Assembly (NCBI RefSeq): GCF_024297145.1
Contig: NZ_JANCTC010000011.1
Span: forward strand, 1 to 64,000
Direction of reading: 5' to 3'
Length of the DNA stretch: 64,000 bases
DNA from: Mesorhizobium sp. LMG 17147
GTDB lineage: Bacteria; Pseudomonadota; Alphaproteobacteria; Rhizobiales; Rhizobiaceae
The notes beneath the pieces are model-generated. The model searched no databases. It was not told where the DNA came from and saw nothing but the letters and a program-made list of their open reading frames with translations. Positions 34,828 through 44,159 of the stretch are shown here, piece after piece. The position numbers and the translations under genes were made by a program. Numbering within the stretch: the stretch's first letter is position 1; each line of letters starts with the position of its first letter.

Positions 34828-34888
34828 CGGACCGCCTCCGGCAAAACCTGCCGGGCGAACATTGCCTGTCTGATGCAGTTGCGCGGTC

Positions 34889-36016
34889 TCATCGCCGCGC
34901 AGCTTTGCCAAATCTCTCCGTAAGCCACCCTTTCGGCAATGCGGGCACGAAATTGCCGTCGCGCCCGCTCATGTCTTCGTTGGCGACCAAAGCATTGAGG
35001 ATTGCTTCCTCCACGCTCTGAATGACGGCGTCGAAGAACGGGTTGATGTCGGCATCCGGTATGTAACCGGCGCTGGCCAATTTGCCGGCCGCGCCGCGCG
35101 CCGCATCGGCATTGGCCGTGCTGAACGCAAGAAAAATATCGCCGGACGAATTGTATCCATAGCCGCCGGTCAGCGCGATCCCGAGGGGCACGCGTTTCGC
35201 CAGCCGTTTCAACTGGTGCGGCATGAATGGCGCATCGGTGGCGACGATCGCGATGATCGAGCTCTTTTCCGCTCGCGGCGTGTTGTCCCGGATCGCCGGT
35301 TCGGCGAGTTCCGCTCCGGCCCTGATGCCACCGATGACGAGGTTTCGCCTTGCACCGAAATTCGACTGGACGAAGCAGCCGATCGTGAAACGCTCTCCGT
35401 TCCAGTCGACGCTGCGCGAGGATGTGCCGGACCCTGCCTTGAAGCCGAAGGTGATCATGCCTGTGCCGCCGCCGACGCTGCCCTCTTCGATCGGCCCGCT
35501 TTCAGCCGTATCGAGCGCGGAAAACACATGCTCGAAGCTCAAATGATGGCCGTTGATGTCGTTGAGAAAGCCGTCATAAGTCTCGCCCGCCACCGGCAGC
35601 GCCCAGGCGCTGTCGAGCGCGTGCGGCAGCGCCGTCTGCATCCAGCGCAACGTTGCGTCGCGGCTGACGCCGCAGGAATGCGTGTTGGTGATGGTGATGG
35701 GAAGATTGAACGCTCCGAGCTCCTCTATCAGATGCGAGCCGGTCAGTTCGCCATTGCCATTGGCGCTGAACACGCCGGCGAACGCCGGGACGGCCAACTC
35801 GTCTCTGGGCCTTGGCAGGATCGCGGTCACGCCGGTGCGTACCGGACCCTTGCCGACAACGAGCGGCCCGTCCCCTGAGATCAGCGTCGTATAGCCGACC
35901 GTCACGCCGGGCACATCGGTGATCGCATTGAAGCGGCCTGGGGTGCCTTCGAATGGGATATCGAGGGCGCGTGCACGCAGTTTGCCCGAGGGCGTCGTAA
36001 GATGCGGATCGGTCAT
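34889..36016 (-). CDS. P1 family peptidase (DmpA/L-aminopeptidase type)
   Basis: A 375-residue Ntn-type hydrolase. N-terminal NAITDVPGVTVGYTTLI, central TNTHSCGVSRDATLRWM, GSVGGGTGMITFGFKAGSG and a C-terminal SSIIAIVATDAPFMPHQL mark the DmpA family. In DmpA the proenzyme cleaves itself before a Ser in the last block, which becomes the nucleophile. Here the residue before that Ser is Ser rather than the usual Gly, which could alter processing. It follows xseA by 30 bases on the same strand. Confidence 0.88.
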   Translation of the reverse strand: MTDPHLTTPSGKLRARALDIPFEGTPGRFNAITDVPGVTVGYTTLISGDGPLVVGKGPVRTGVTAILPRPRDELAVPAFAGVFSANGNGELTGSHLIEELGAFNLPITITNTHSCGVSRDATLRWMQTALPHALDSAWALPVAGETYDGFLNDINGHHLSFEHVFSALDTAESGPIEEGSVGGGTGMITFGFKAGSGTSSRSVDWNGERFTIGCFVQSNFGARRNLVIGGIRAGAELAEPAIRDNTPRAEKSSIIAIVATDAPFMPHQLKRLAKRVPLGIALTGGYGYNSSGDIFLAFSTANADAARGAAGKLASAGYIPDADINPFFDAVIQSVEEAILNALVANEDMSGRDGNFVPALPKGWLTERFGKAARR

Positions 36017-36017
36017 T

Positions 36018-36064
36018 TCTTCCTCAGAAAAGCGCCTTGGTCTTCCTCAGAAAAGCGAGCCTTG
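36018..36064 (-). repeat. Tandem duplication at the xseA-peptidase junction
   Basis: The segment CTTCCTCAGAAAAGCG followed by CCTTGG (with AG inserted in one copy) appears twice in a row. It duplicates the last codons and stop of xseA and supplies the GAGGAAG ribosome site for the next gene. Confidence 0.85.
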
Positions 36065-37612
36065 GCCGCCCGGCGCCTTGAGCTTGGCTGCCGACTTGGC
36101 AATCGCCTTCGGCCGCGCCGTGCCACTGATGGCGACTGCATCGGCGGTGCCGTCGGCGAACTCCAGCGAAAGCGCCATTCCCGACACGACCTCCGCCGAA
36201 CGCTTGACCACCGCGCCGTCCGCATCCTTGACCAGTGCGAAGCCTCGCGCCAGCACGGCCTTGTGCGACAGCGTCGCCAGCAATCGATCGGCCTGCGTCA
36301 GTTTTCCACGCAGACGGTCCAGCCGCCGCGAAATCGCCTGGTCCTGCCGCCGTGTCAGTGCCAGCAGGGCATCGCCTTGCAGTTTCTGCCGTCTGGCGAT
36401 CGGCGCCGGTGACAGTCTGGCGGCCGTGCGCGAAAACCGTGCCCGACGCTCGCGCACGATGGCGAAGAACGCCGCTTGCGCTCGGGCGAGGTCGCGGCGG
36501 GTCAGTGTGCGGGCTTCGTTCATGCGCCGCGACAAGGTCGCCGGTGTCAGACGCTGGCCCAGAAGCCTGGCCCGCTTGCGCTCGACGCTGACCGACAGCG
36601 CCCGGCCGAGCCGGCTCGTCGCCTCGTCGAAGCGCCGCCGCGGCAGCGCCAGCAACTGGTCGGGCGAGGGCAGCGCCCGGGCGGCTGCGCGCGCCGCCTG
36701 CCGCTTGCGTTCGAAATTGCGCGACAGTGCGGTCTTCAACCGCGCGCCAAGGCCGGCAAGCGTCGCTTCGAGATCGACTTTGACCGGTACGGCGATCTCG
36801 GCGGCTCCTGTCGGCGTCGGCGCCCGTACATCCGCTGCCAGATCGATCAGCGTCCAGTCGGTCTCGTGGCCGACTGCGGAAATCACGGGAATGCCCGAAG
36901 CGGCGACGGCGCGGGCGAGCGCTTCGTCGTTGAAGCCCCACAGATCCTCCAGGCTGCCGCCGCCGCGCGCCACGATCAACAGATCGGGCCGCGCGATGGC
37001 GCCGTCCCAAGGCAGTGCATTGAAGCCGTTGACGGCAGCGGTCACTTCCGCGCCCGCCGTCTCGCCCTGCACCCGCACCGGCCAGACGAGCACGTGCAGC
37101 GGGAACCGGTCCTTGATGCGGTGGATAATATCGCGGATCACCGAACCTGTTGGCGAGGTGACGACGCCTATGACGCGCGGCATGAACGGCAGACGCCGCT
37201 TGCGGGCCGCGTCGAACAGCCCTTCGGCCTGCAGCCGGCGCTTGCGCTCGTCCAGCAGCGCCATCAGCGCACCGGCACCGGCCGGCTCGAGATTGTCGAT
37301 GACGATCTGGTAGTTGGATTTTCCGGGATAGGTGGTGAGCCTGCCGGTGGCGATCACCTCCATGCCTTCCTCCGGACGGAATTTCAGCCGGCTCATCGTG
37401 GTCTTCCACACCACGGCATCGAGCCGCGCGCGATCGTCCTTCAGGCAGAAATAGGCATGGCCGGAGGAATGCGGTCCGCGATAGCCGGAAATCTCGCCGC
37501 GCACTCGTACATTGCCGAAGACGTCCTCGACCGTGCGCTTCAGCGCGCCGGAAATCTCGCTCACCGTATACTCGGTGGCGTTGGTGCGTGATTCGGGTGC
37601 TGCGTCGCTCAT
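36047..37612 (-). CDS. xseA: Exodeoxyribonuclease VII large subunit
   Basis: A 521-residue XseA. The N-terminal OB-fold has VRGEISGYRGPHSSGHAYFC and LKDDRARLDAVVWK. The nuclease core has GVVTSPTGSVIRDIIHRI, LIVARGGGSLEDLWGFNDE and VISAVGHETDWTLIDLAADV. A long Arg/Ala-rich coiled coil follows. It degrades single-stranded DNA with XseB, whose gene is not here. Confidence 0.94.
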   Translation of the reverse strand: MSDAAPESRTNATEYTVSEISGALKRTVEDVFGNVRVRGEISGYRGPHSSGHAYFCLKDDRARLDAVVWKTTMSRLKFRPEEGMEVIATGRLTTYPGKSNYQIVIDNLEPAGAGALMALLDERKRRLQAEGLFDAARKRRLPFMPRVIGVVTSPTGSVIRDIIHRIKDRFPLHVLVWPVRVQGETAGAEVTAAVNGFNALPWDGAIARPDLLIVARGGGSLEDLWGFNDEALARAVAASGIPVISAVGHETDWTLIDLAADVRAPTPTGAAEIAVPVKVDLEATLAGLGARLKTALSRNFERKRQAARAAARALPSPDQLLALPRRRFDEATSRLGRALSVSVERKRARLLGQRLTPATLSRRMNEARTLTRRDLARAQAAFFAIVRERRARFSRTAARLSPAPIARRQKLQGDALLALTRRQDQAISRRLDRLRGKLTQADRLLATLSHKAVLARGFALVKDADGAVVKRSAEVVSGMALSLEFADGTADAVAISGTARPKAIAKSAAKLKAPGGQGSLF

Positions 37613-37682
37613 CGGCCGATTGGGGAACGGTTGTTGGCCGCCGTCAAGGCGGCCGTGTTCGATGTCGGCCCCAATCGCGCGA

Positions 37683-38639
37683 TCACCAGCCCGGCAGGAT
37701 CTGGTTCGGCTTCGTCCGTTTCATCTTGGCGAAGGCGAGGGCGGCGAAATCGAACGTGCCGGTCTCCTCGCCGAGCGGCACGGAAATATTGTCGAGGCTC
37801 TCCGAAATGTGGCGCGCAAGCGCATCGACGATCTCCGGCCGCGAGGTCTGGCCGCGCATAATGCCGATGCGGCAATCGGGCAGGGCGCCGAAACCGTCGG
37901 CCTCGCCCAGCACCCGCATGCCGGGCCGCAGCGCGCATTCCGGCAGCACCGAGATCGCCAGGCCGGAGAGCACCGCCGCTGCGATGACGGTGGCCGAGAA
38001 GCTGGTGAACAGGATGCGGTAGTCGCGGTTCTGCTGATCGAGCACGTCGGCGGCGGCCCGCCGCCAGATGCAGTTCGGCCGGCCGAAGGCCATCGGCAGA
38101 ATCGGCTGCTCATGCGTCGCATGGTTGGCGGAGGTAACCCACAGCAGCGGTTCGCGCCGCACCACTTCCGACTGGCCGCGCGCGTCGTTGTGCGTCACCA
38201 GCGCCAGGTCGAGATTGCCGCGCTTGATGTGTTCGACCAGTCCCGGCGTCGGTTCGCAGATAACGGTCAGTTCGACATGCGGGTTGGAGCGGCCAAACCG
38301 CGCCATGATCTCTGGCAGGAAGCGATCGGCATAGTCATCCGGCGTGCCGATGCGGATGGTGCCTTCGAGCCGGCGGTCGTCGAAGGCGGCCAGTGTTTCC
38401 TTGTTGAGATAGAGCAGCCGCCTTGCGTAGGAGAGCAGTCTATCGCCTTCCTCGGTCAGCCTGTTGGTGCGGCCGTCTTTTTCGAACAGCGGCTTGCCGA
38501 TCCGTTCCTCCAACCGCCGCATCTGCATCGACACCGCAGACTGGGTCCGATGCACCGCTTCCGCCGCGCGGGTAAAGCTGCCGGTGTCGACAATCGAGAT
38601 GAAGGTCTGCAACTGATCGAGATCGAGCGGCGCTTTCAT
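37683..38639 (-). CDS. LysR-family regulator
   Basis: A 318-residue LTTR. The HTH is LQTFISIVDTGSFTRAAEAV with RTQSAVSMQMRRLEERIGKP, and a substrate-binding domain follows. It stands between xseA (downstream) and a repeat-containing spacer, with no divergent partner close by, so its target is unknown. Confidence 0.88.
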   Translation of the reverse strand: MKAPLDLDQLQTFISIVDTGSFTRAAEAVHRTQSAVSMQMRRLEERIGKPLFEKDGRTNRLTEEGDRLLSYARRLLYLNKETLAAFDDRRLEGTIRIGTPDDYADRFLPEIMARFGRSNPHVELTVICEPTPGLVEHIKRGNLDLALVTHNDARGQSEVVRREPLLWVTSANHATHEQPILPMAFGRPNCIWRRAAADVLDQQNRDYRILFTSFSATVIAAAVLSGLAISVLPECALRPGMRVLGEADGFGALPDCRIGIMRGQTSRPEIVDALARHISESLDNISVPLGEETGTFDFAALAFAKMKRTKPNQILPGW

Positions 38640-38738
38640 TGGCCTAATCCATCATTGATGCTGATGCTAAAGATTAGAAACATTCGTTGGATTAATCAAT
38701 CGCGCCATGGCAAATTCGCATTGTCCACATGAAGCTAA

Positions 38739-38786
38739 TGCATGTCGCCCAAAAGTGGTCACCGGTTTTGGGGCAACGACATGCAT
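38739..38786. repeat. Dispersed palindromic repeat, family B, copy 1
   Basis: Inverted arms ATGCATGTCG (38739-38748) and CGACATGCAT (38777-38786) enclose CCCAAAAGTGG and CCGGTTTTGGGG. A related copy is at 52550-52598 and a half copy near 41790-41815. Confidence 0.8.
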
Positions 38787-38873
38787 CATCTTAGATGAAT
38801 CGAAGCCGGAACGGCCGCTGTTGCCAGCGCCCGATCGATCGGTTTCGCCCGTTCGAATGTGAAGGAGACCGAC

Positions 38874-39164
38874 ATGGCTACGTTTGATTTCGCTACCGAG
38901 ACCTCGCGCATCACCTCGCGTCCGGCCGTTGCGACGCGCGTGGCCAATGCCGCTGCCAATGTTTACCGCGCCTGGAAAAACCGCCGCGCCTTTTATCGCC
39001 TCGGCGAGATGTCGGATGCCGAGCTCGCCGACATCGGCCTGACCCGCGCCGACCTGCACGTCGCTGTCGGTGTACCCTTTGGCCGCGATCCGACAGAAAG
39101 GCTTCGCGTCATCGCGGTCGAGCGCGCCGAAACGATCGAGGATCTTGCCCGCAAGGTGGTGTGA
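38874..39164 (+). CDS. DUF1127 small protein
   Basis: A 96-residue protein with the DUF1127 core WKNRRAFYRLGEMSDAELAD, then IGLTRADLHVAV. AAGGAGACCGAC precedes ATG 38874. DUF1127 proteins in alphaproteobacteria are small Arg-rich proteins. Some bind RNA or affect RNA turnover and phosphate or carbon physiology. A Rho-independent terminator follows at 39273. Confidence 0.85.
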   Translation: MATFDFATETSRITSRPAVATRVANAAANVYRAWKNRRAFYRLGEMSDAELADIGLTRADLHVAVGVPFGRDPTERLRVIAVERAETIEDLARKVV

Positions 39165-39272
39165 TCGCACAAATTTGCGATTTTGGTCGCATTGAACCTT
39201 TTGAGGCACGACGCCACCAAGTTACGCAGGCTCCCCACTCCCTGCCGGATCCCCCCGGCCAGCCTGCGCGCT

Positions 39273-39305
39273 GCCCGGTCCTCCCAGGACCGGGCTTTCT
39301 TTTTT
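39273..39305 (+). terminator. Rho-independent terminator of the DUF1127 gene
   Basis: GCCCGGTCCT (39273-39282), loop CCC, AGGACCGGGC (39286-39295), then TTTCTTTTTT. A perfect 10-bp stem. Confidence 0.93.
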
Positions 39306-39339
39306 GGGCGGCACTGATGATTGGTTGCCGGTGTCTGGT

Positions 39340-40296
39340 CTAGCGCCGGCCCATGCCCTGCTTGAACTGGTCGAAGATCGACTCCATGCCTTTCTGGTAG
39401 TCGTCGCGCTGCTGGGCGCCTGTCTCGAACATTTTGCCGAACAGGTCGTCGAACGGATTTCTCGGCCTGCCGCTCGGATTGGCCTGCGGCTGCGGCGCCT
39501 GAGGCTGCTGGGGCGCCTGACGCGTCTGAGACTGTTGTGCGCCACCGCCGAACATGTCCTGCAGTACTTTGCCGAGCGGATTGTCACCATAAGGGTTCTG
39601 TGTCTGCTGCGGCTGGCTTTGCGGCTGCTGCCCGCCGCCGAACATGTCCTGCAACACCTTGCCCAGCGGGTTGTCGCCGTAAGGGCTCTGCGTCTGTTGC
39701 GGCTGTTGGCCGCCGAACATATCCTGCAGCACCTTGCCGAGCGGGTTATCCGTGGGGGCCGCAGGCTGAGGGGCCGGTGCCTGGCTGCCGCCGCCGGCCT
39801 GCCGCATCATCTGCTCGATGAGCTCGCCGAGCGGATTGCCGCCACTGCCTGCCGCATGCATCTGTCCGCCTAGCTGGTTGGTGGTCTGCTTGAACAGCCC
39901 GCCCATCATCATCGAGGCAATTGCCGGCAGCATCTGCTGCAACACCTGCTGGCTGACCCCGCTTGCCTGCGCCGCCTGGCTGGCGACTGCGCGCGACAGG
40001 TCCTTCGAACCGAACAAATGACCGAGAATGCCGTTGCCTTCATCGAGGCCCTGCGGCGAGAAGGCCCGGCTTGCATCCTCGAAATATTTAGCGTGCTGGC
40101 CGCTGGCCATCGCCGTCATGAAGGAGCCGAGCCCATAAGGGTCCGCCGTGTTGCGCTTCAGCCCCTGCGAAAAGGCCGGCAGCAGCGCCGCGACCGCCGC
40201 CTGCGTCTGCTGCTGCGACAGCCCGAACTGCTGGGCCAGCGCCTGCATGCCGTTGCCGTTCTGGGCCTGTGCCAGAATATCGAACAAGGAAGGCAT
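39340..40296 (-). CDS. DUF937 protein with C-terminal repeats
   Basis: A 318-residue protein with an N-terminal DUF937 domain (LAQQFGLSQQQTQAAVAALL, FKQTTNQLGGQ). After it come three modules with NPLGKVLQDMFGG separated by Gln/Pro/Ser-rich linkers, and two relaxed variants (NPLGELIEQMMRQ; NPFDDLFGKMFETG). The modules look like short linear binding motifs. Function unknown and cytoplasmic by sequence. Confidence 0.82.
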   Translation of the reverse strand: MPSLFDILAQAQNGNGMQALAQQFGLSQQQTQAAVAALLPAFSQGLKRNTADPYGLGSFMTAMASGQHAKYFEDASRAFSPQGLDEGNGILGHLFGSKDLSRAVASQAAQASGVSQQVLQQMLPAIASMMMGGLFKQTTNQLGGQMHAAGSGGNPLGELIEQMMRQAGGGSQAPAPQPAAPTDNPLGKVLQDMFGGQQPQQTQSPYGDNPLGKVLQDMFGGGQQPQSQPQQTQNPYGDNPLGKVLQDMFGGGAQQSQTRQAPQQPQAPQPQANPSGRPRNPFDDLFGKMFETGAQQRDDYQKGMESIFDQFKQGMGRR

Positions 40297-40398
40297 TGTT
40301 TTCTCCTCCGGGAAAATCCTCGTTGGAGAAGCCTAGTTCGTTTCCATCACTGATTGAAGCGAATTTGCCGGACCGTGGCTCATGCGGATTGCGAAGCG

Positions 40399-41772
40399 TT
40401 AATACGCGTATTCCATGAATACCGGCTCGATCGAGCCGCCCCAGCGTGTGTGGTAGGCGGAGAGCATCTCCTCGGCGCTGGTCGTCCCGCGCGCGACGAC
40501 CTCGTCCAGCGTGTTGAGGAACGAGGTCTCGTCGTAGCCGTCGCGGTTCTTGCGGCCACGGTTCTTCAGTCCCATGCGCGAGATGACGAGCACGTCGCGG
40601 GCGATCTCGCGCAACGTCGTGTTGCGGAAGGGCGCCGAAATGCCTTGTTGCGGCACCGCGTTGCGCATCGCCAGCACTTCGTCATAGCTCCAGCTCGAGG
40701 TCAGCGCCTCGGCCGCGTCGAGCGCTGCCGCGTCGTAGAGCAACCCGACCCAGAAGGCCGGCAGCGCGCAGATGCGCCGCCACGGCCCGCCATCGGCGCC
40801 GCGCATTTCGAGAAAGCGCTTCAGCCGCACGTCCGGGAACAGCGTCGACAGATGGTTCGCCCAGTCGCCCATCGTCGGCAGCCCCTCCGGCAGTTCGTCA
40901 CGGGCAGCCCCCGCCATGAACTGGCGGAAGGTGATGTGCGTCATGTCATGGTACTGGCCGTCGCGGATGACGAAATACATCGGCACGTCGAGCGCCCATT
41001 CGACATAATCGGCAAAGCCGAAATCGGGCGAGAAGCAGAATTCGAGCAGGCCGGAGCGCTGATTGTCGGTGTCGCGCCAGATCTCGCCGCGCCAGCTCTG
41101 CAAGCCGTTCGGCCGGCTTTCGGTGAAGGGCGAGTTGGCAAACAGCGCCGTCGACAGTGGCTGCAATTTCAGCGACACCTGCATCTTGCGGCGCATGTCG
41201 GCTTCGCTTTCGAAGTCGAGGTTCACTTGGATCGTGCAGGTCCGGTACATCATGTCGAGGCCCTTGGTGCCGACCTTGGGCATGTAGCGGGTCATGATCT
41301 CGTAGCGAGATTTCGGCATTTTCGGCGTCTCGGCCAGCGACCATTTCGGGCTGCCGCCAAGGCCGAGAAAACGAATGCCCATCGGTTCGGCGATCTCGCG
41401 CACCTGCGCCAGATGCGCATTGCCTTCGCGGCAGGTCTGGTGGATCGTCTCCAGCGGCGCGCCGGACAGCTCGAACTGGCCGCCTGGCTCCAGCGAGATA
41501 GCGCCCTGACCGGTCGGCTCGACCAGTCCGATGATGCGGCCGGCATCCATGATCGGGTCCCAGCCGAGTTTGTCCTGCATGCCTTCGAGGATTGCGCGGA
41601 TGCCGCGCTCGCCGCCATAGGGCACCGGGGCATTGCCGTCGACATAGAACGGGAATTTCTCGTGCTCGGTGCCGATGCGCCATTTGTCGCGCGGCTTGTT
41701 GCCTTCGGCCAGGTGCTCGACGAGTTCGTCGACGCCTTCGATCGGCCGGAAATCGGTGGTATCGCGCGCCAT
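40399..41772 (-). CDS. gshA: Glutamate-cysteine ligase
   Basis: A 457-residue GCS2-type ligase, the first enzyme of glutathione synthesis. The alphaproteobacterial/plant-like form is marked by RIGTEHEKFPFYVDGNAPVP, EPGGQFELSGAPLETIHQTC and a conserved MYRTCTIQVNLDFESEADM. GGAGG is seven bases before ATG 41772. It is not clustered with gshB. rsmE lies upstream on the same strand, so the two may share a transcript. Confidence 0.94.
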   Translation of the reverse strand: MARDTTDFRPIEGVDELVEHLAEGNKPRDKWRIGTEHEKFPFYVDGNAPVPYGGERGIRAILEGMQDKLGWDPIMDAGRIIGLVEPTGQGAISLEPGGQFELSGAPLETIHQTCREGNAHLAQVREIAEPMGIRFLGLGGSPKWSLAETPKMPKSRYEIMTRYMPKVGTKGLDMMYRTCTIQVNLDFESEADMRRKMQVSLKLQPLSTALFANSPFTESRPNGLQSWRGEIWRDTDNQRSGLLEFCFSPDFGFADYVEWALDVPMYFVIRDGQYHDMTHITFRQFMAGAARDELPEGLPTMGDWANHLSTLFPDVRLKRFLEMRGADGGPWRRICALPAFWVGLLYDAAALDAAEALTSSWSYDEVLAMRNAVPQQGISAPFRNTTLREIARDVLVISRMGLKNRGRKNRDGYDETSFLNTLDEVVARGTTSAEEMLSAYHTRWGGSIEPVFMEYAY

Positions 41773-41789
41773 AATAGCCCTCCGCACAT

Positions 41790-41880
41790 GACCCCGAAAA
41801 CCGGCTTCGATTTTCTGAGGGGATCAGGTGCCCAATCAAATGCTACAGCGTCCTTTGCGCGTCCGAAAGGACACGCGGCC
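41790..41880. repeat. Composite repeat between gshA and rsmE
   Basis: A half copy of the family-B element (GACCCCGAAAACCGG) is followed by another palindrome, with GTCCTTT and AAAGGAC arms around GCGCGTCCG. Both are patterns of dispersed repeats in Mesorhizobium-like genomes. Confidence 0.5.
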
Positions 41881-41957
41881 ACTGCCGGCGCTAGATGGAC
41901 GAAATGTCAGTAGCCGATCAAGCGAAAAATCCTGAGCCAGAGGGTAACGGGAATTGA

Positions 41958-42692
41958 TCACCAATCGCCGATTGTCGCCTGGATCAGCGCCAGTGCCGCC
42001 ACCGCCGCCGTATCCGCCCGCAGGATGCGCGGCCCGAGCGGAATGGCGGTAACGAAGGGCAGCGCTCTCAGCATCCTGCGCTCCTCGTCGGAAAAGCCCC
42101 CCTCAGGCCCGACCAGCAGACCGAGCTTTCTCTCCCGCACCGCCTGCAATGCCGGCAGGGGATTGTTGGTCGATGCATCCTCGTCGCAGAAGATCAGCCG
42201 CCGCTCGCGGTCCCAGCCCGCCAGCAGGCGCTCGAATTTTTCCGCCTCGCGCAGCTCCGGCACCGCCAATATGCCGCATTGCTCGGCCGCCTCGACGACA
42301 TTGGCGCGCAGGCGCTCGATGCCGGGTTTTGCCACTTGCGTGTGCTGGGTGATGACCGGCTGCAGGATGCCGGCGCCCATCTCCACCGCCTTTTGCACGA
42401 GGTAGTCGAGCCGCCCTTGCTTCAGCGGCGCGAAGCAATAGACGAGATCGGGCAGCGGCGGCTGCGGCCGCTGCAACTCCATCGCCTTCAGGCGCAACGC
42501 CTTCTTCGATTTCGCGGCGATTGCCGCCGACCATTCGCCGTCGCGCCCGTTGAAGACCAGAACCTCGGCGCCTTCGCCGAGCCGCAGCACATGCGAGAGA
42601 TAATGGCTCTGCTGCTGGCCGACGTCGAATTCGATATCCGGTCCAAGTTCGTCCGGCACGAATAGCCGCTGCATCTTGTAATTGGCGCGCAT
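41958..42692 (-). CDS. rsmE: 16S rRNA m3U1498 methyltransferase
   Basis: A 244-residue SPOUT methyltransferase. It has the N-terminal PUA-like SHYLSHVLRLGEGAEV, YCFAPLKQGRLDYLVQKAVE, and knot-domain motifs LGLLVGPEGGFSDEERRML and IPLGPRILRADTAAVAAL. It methylates U1498 of 16S rRNA using S-adenosylmethionine. Start 42692 (MRANYK) is chosen because the longer frame overlaps the upstream gene by about 40 bases. The ribosome site is weak. Confidence 0.93.
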   Translation of the reverse strand: MRANYKMQRLFVPDELGPDIEFDVGQQQSHYLSHVLRLGEGAEVLVFNGRDGEWSAAIAAKSKKALRLKAMELQRPQPPLPDLVYCFAPLKQGRLDYLVQKAVEMGAGILQPVITQHTQVAKPGIERLRANVVEAAEQCGILAVPELREAEKFERLLAGWDRERRLIFCDEDASTNNPLPALQAVRERKLGLLVGPEGGFSDEERRMLRALPFVTAIPLGPRILRADTAAVAALALIQATIGDW

Positions 42693-42723
42693 CGCCGAGG
42701 AATGGGCGAGGCCGTCGCCGGCG

Positions 42724-43386
42724 TCAAGCCTCCGCGCTGGCGTGCCAGACAGGTCTGTAGCCACGCTTCAGCACGGAAACAGTTGTCGCCGGCGTGAGCA
42801 TGCCGATTGGACCGTGGGTAAAATCGCCGAATCCCACCGGATCGCCATAGCCGCCGAAACTCCAGGGCAGCGCGGCGCCGTCAAACAGGGCGTATGCCCT
42901 GTTTCCTGACGAGATCATCGAGCCGTCCGGCAAGTCCGCAAGCGCCTCCGGTTTCAGTCGCGGCGCCCGCCCGCCCGATGCCAGGCGCTCCTTGTGCAGG
43001 CGCTTGTCGAGCTGCGGCGCGCGTGGCTCGGCAAGGCCGAAGGCGTCGCCGAAGCGCTGGACAAAATCCCTGGCCCGCTCGCGCCGGCAGAAGAAGCAGG
43101 GCCGGTGCCCGGCGGCAAGTGCCGTCACCTCGTCGAGGAAAAACAGCTCGGTCCAGCCGGCCTTGCCGCCCAATTGGTCGTCGCTTTGCCGGTTGCGCCC
43201 CATCGGCTCGCGCCGCACGTCGCCGTATTCGCAGACACAGATGATCCAGGCTTGCAGCGCCCAGCGCTTCTTCAACAGCGTTCTCGTCTCGGGGTCGTGA
43301 ATGATGCCGCGATTGCCCATGAACAGGCCGCGCTCCGGCACGGCATGGATGGCGCCGAACGGGTCGACCCGGTTTTGCAGTGGCAT
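42724..43386 (-). CDS. Conserved protein of unknown function
   Basis: A 220-residue protein starting MPLQNRVDPFGAIHAVPERG, with GNRGIIHDPETRTLLKKRWA, a Cys pair in CFFCRRERARDF and a terminal VLKRGYRPVWH. AGGGA lies seven bases before ATG 43386. The pattern is that of a proteobacterial family often annotated only as hypothetical. The Cys pair could bind metal. The product is divergent from a glutamine amidotransferase. No function inferred. Confidence 0.75.
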   Translation of the reverse strand: MPLQNRVDPFGAIHAVPERGLFMGNRGIIHDPETRTLLKKRWALQAWIICVCEYGDVRREPMGRNRQSDDQLGGKAGWTELFFLDEVTALAAGHRPCFFCRRERARDFVQRFGDAFGLAEPRAPQLDKRLHKERLASGGRAPRLKPEALADLPDGSMISSGNRAYALFDGAALPWSFGGYGDPVGFGDFTHGPIGMLTPATTVSVLKRGYRPVWHASAEA

Positions 43387-43460
43387 AGGCGTTCCCTGTT
43401 GGCTGCAATGCTGACGCCATGATATCGCTCGCTGCATCAATTTCATGTCAGCAGGTTTCG

Positions 43461-44159
43461 ATGCGGGTCTTGGTCGTCCAGAACTTCGACAATGAGGGCC
43501 TTGGCCAGATCGGCGCGGCGCTTGTCGAGGCGGGCGCCGATATCGACCTGCGCCGGCCGTATCGCGGCGACGCGCTGCCGCAAGATAGCGGCGGGCATGA
43601 CGCCATGGTGGTGCTCGGCGGCGCCCAGAATGCGCTCGACGACGAGCTCTGCCCTTATTTCCCGGGTCTGCTCGATCTGACACGCGACTGTGCCGACAGG
43701 GACCGCGCGGTGCTCGGCATCTGCCTCGGCAGCCAATTGGTTGCGCGCGCCCTTGGCGGCGAGAACCAGATAGGCGGCGCCTCGGAGTTCGGCTGGCACG
43801 AGATCGCGCTCACCGCGGCGGCGCAGGCCGATCCGGTGCTCGCCGCCTTGCCCGAAAAATTTCCGATCTTCCAATGGCACGACGACACCTTTGCCTTGCC
43901 CGAGACTGCCGTGCGGTTGGCCGGCAATGCCGTCGCCGAGAACCAGGCGTTCCGCATCGGCCGCGCCATCTACGGCTTCCAGTTCCATTTCGAGGCCGAC
44001 AGTCCGATGGTGCGCGACTGGAGCACCTCCTTCGCACCGCTGATCGCCGAGCGGCATCCTGAATGGGCGGGACGGCTCGACGATGAAATGGCCCGCAACG
44101 GACCGCAAGCCGATGCCGCCGGCCTGGCCATCGCCCGCGCCTGGGTGGCGACGATCTGA
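43461..44159 (+). CDS. Type 1 glutamine amidotransferase-like protein
   Basis: A 232-residue class I GATase domain with the nucleophile elbow GICLGSQLVARALGG (Cys in GICLGS), and the His-Glu pair in AIYGFQFHFEADS. An oligomeric GMP-synthase-like hydrolase acting on a small glutamine-containing molecule is plausible. The enzyme may also be a GATase relative such as a gamma-glutamyl hydrolase. Start 43461 (MRVLVVQNFDNEG) fits the family. Confidence 0.85.
   Translation: MRVLVVQNFDNEGLGQIGAALVEAGADIDLRRPYRGDALPQDSGGHDAMVVLGGAQNALDDELCPYFPGLLDLTRDCADRDRAVLGICLGSQLVARALGGENQIGGASEFGWHEIALTAAAQADPVLAALPEKFPIFQWHDDTFALPETAVRLAGNAVAENQAFRIGRAIYGFQFHFEADSPMVRDWSTSFAPLIAERHPEWAGRLDDEMARNGPQADAAGLAIARAWVATI

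Noticed and set aside
41894..41956. 20-codon plus-strand frame MDEMSVADQAKNPEPEGNGN
   Set aside because: Too short to support, and it lies beside the rsmE stop on the opposite strand with no ribosome site.
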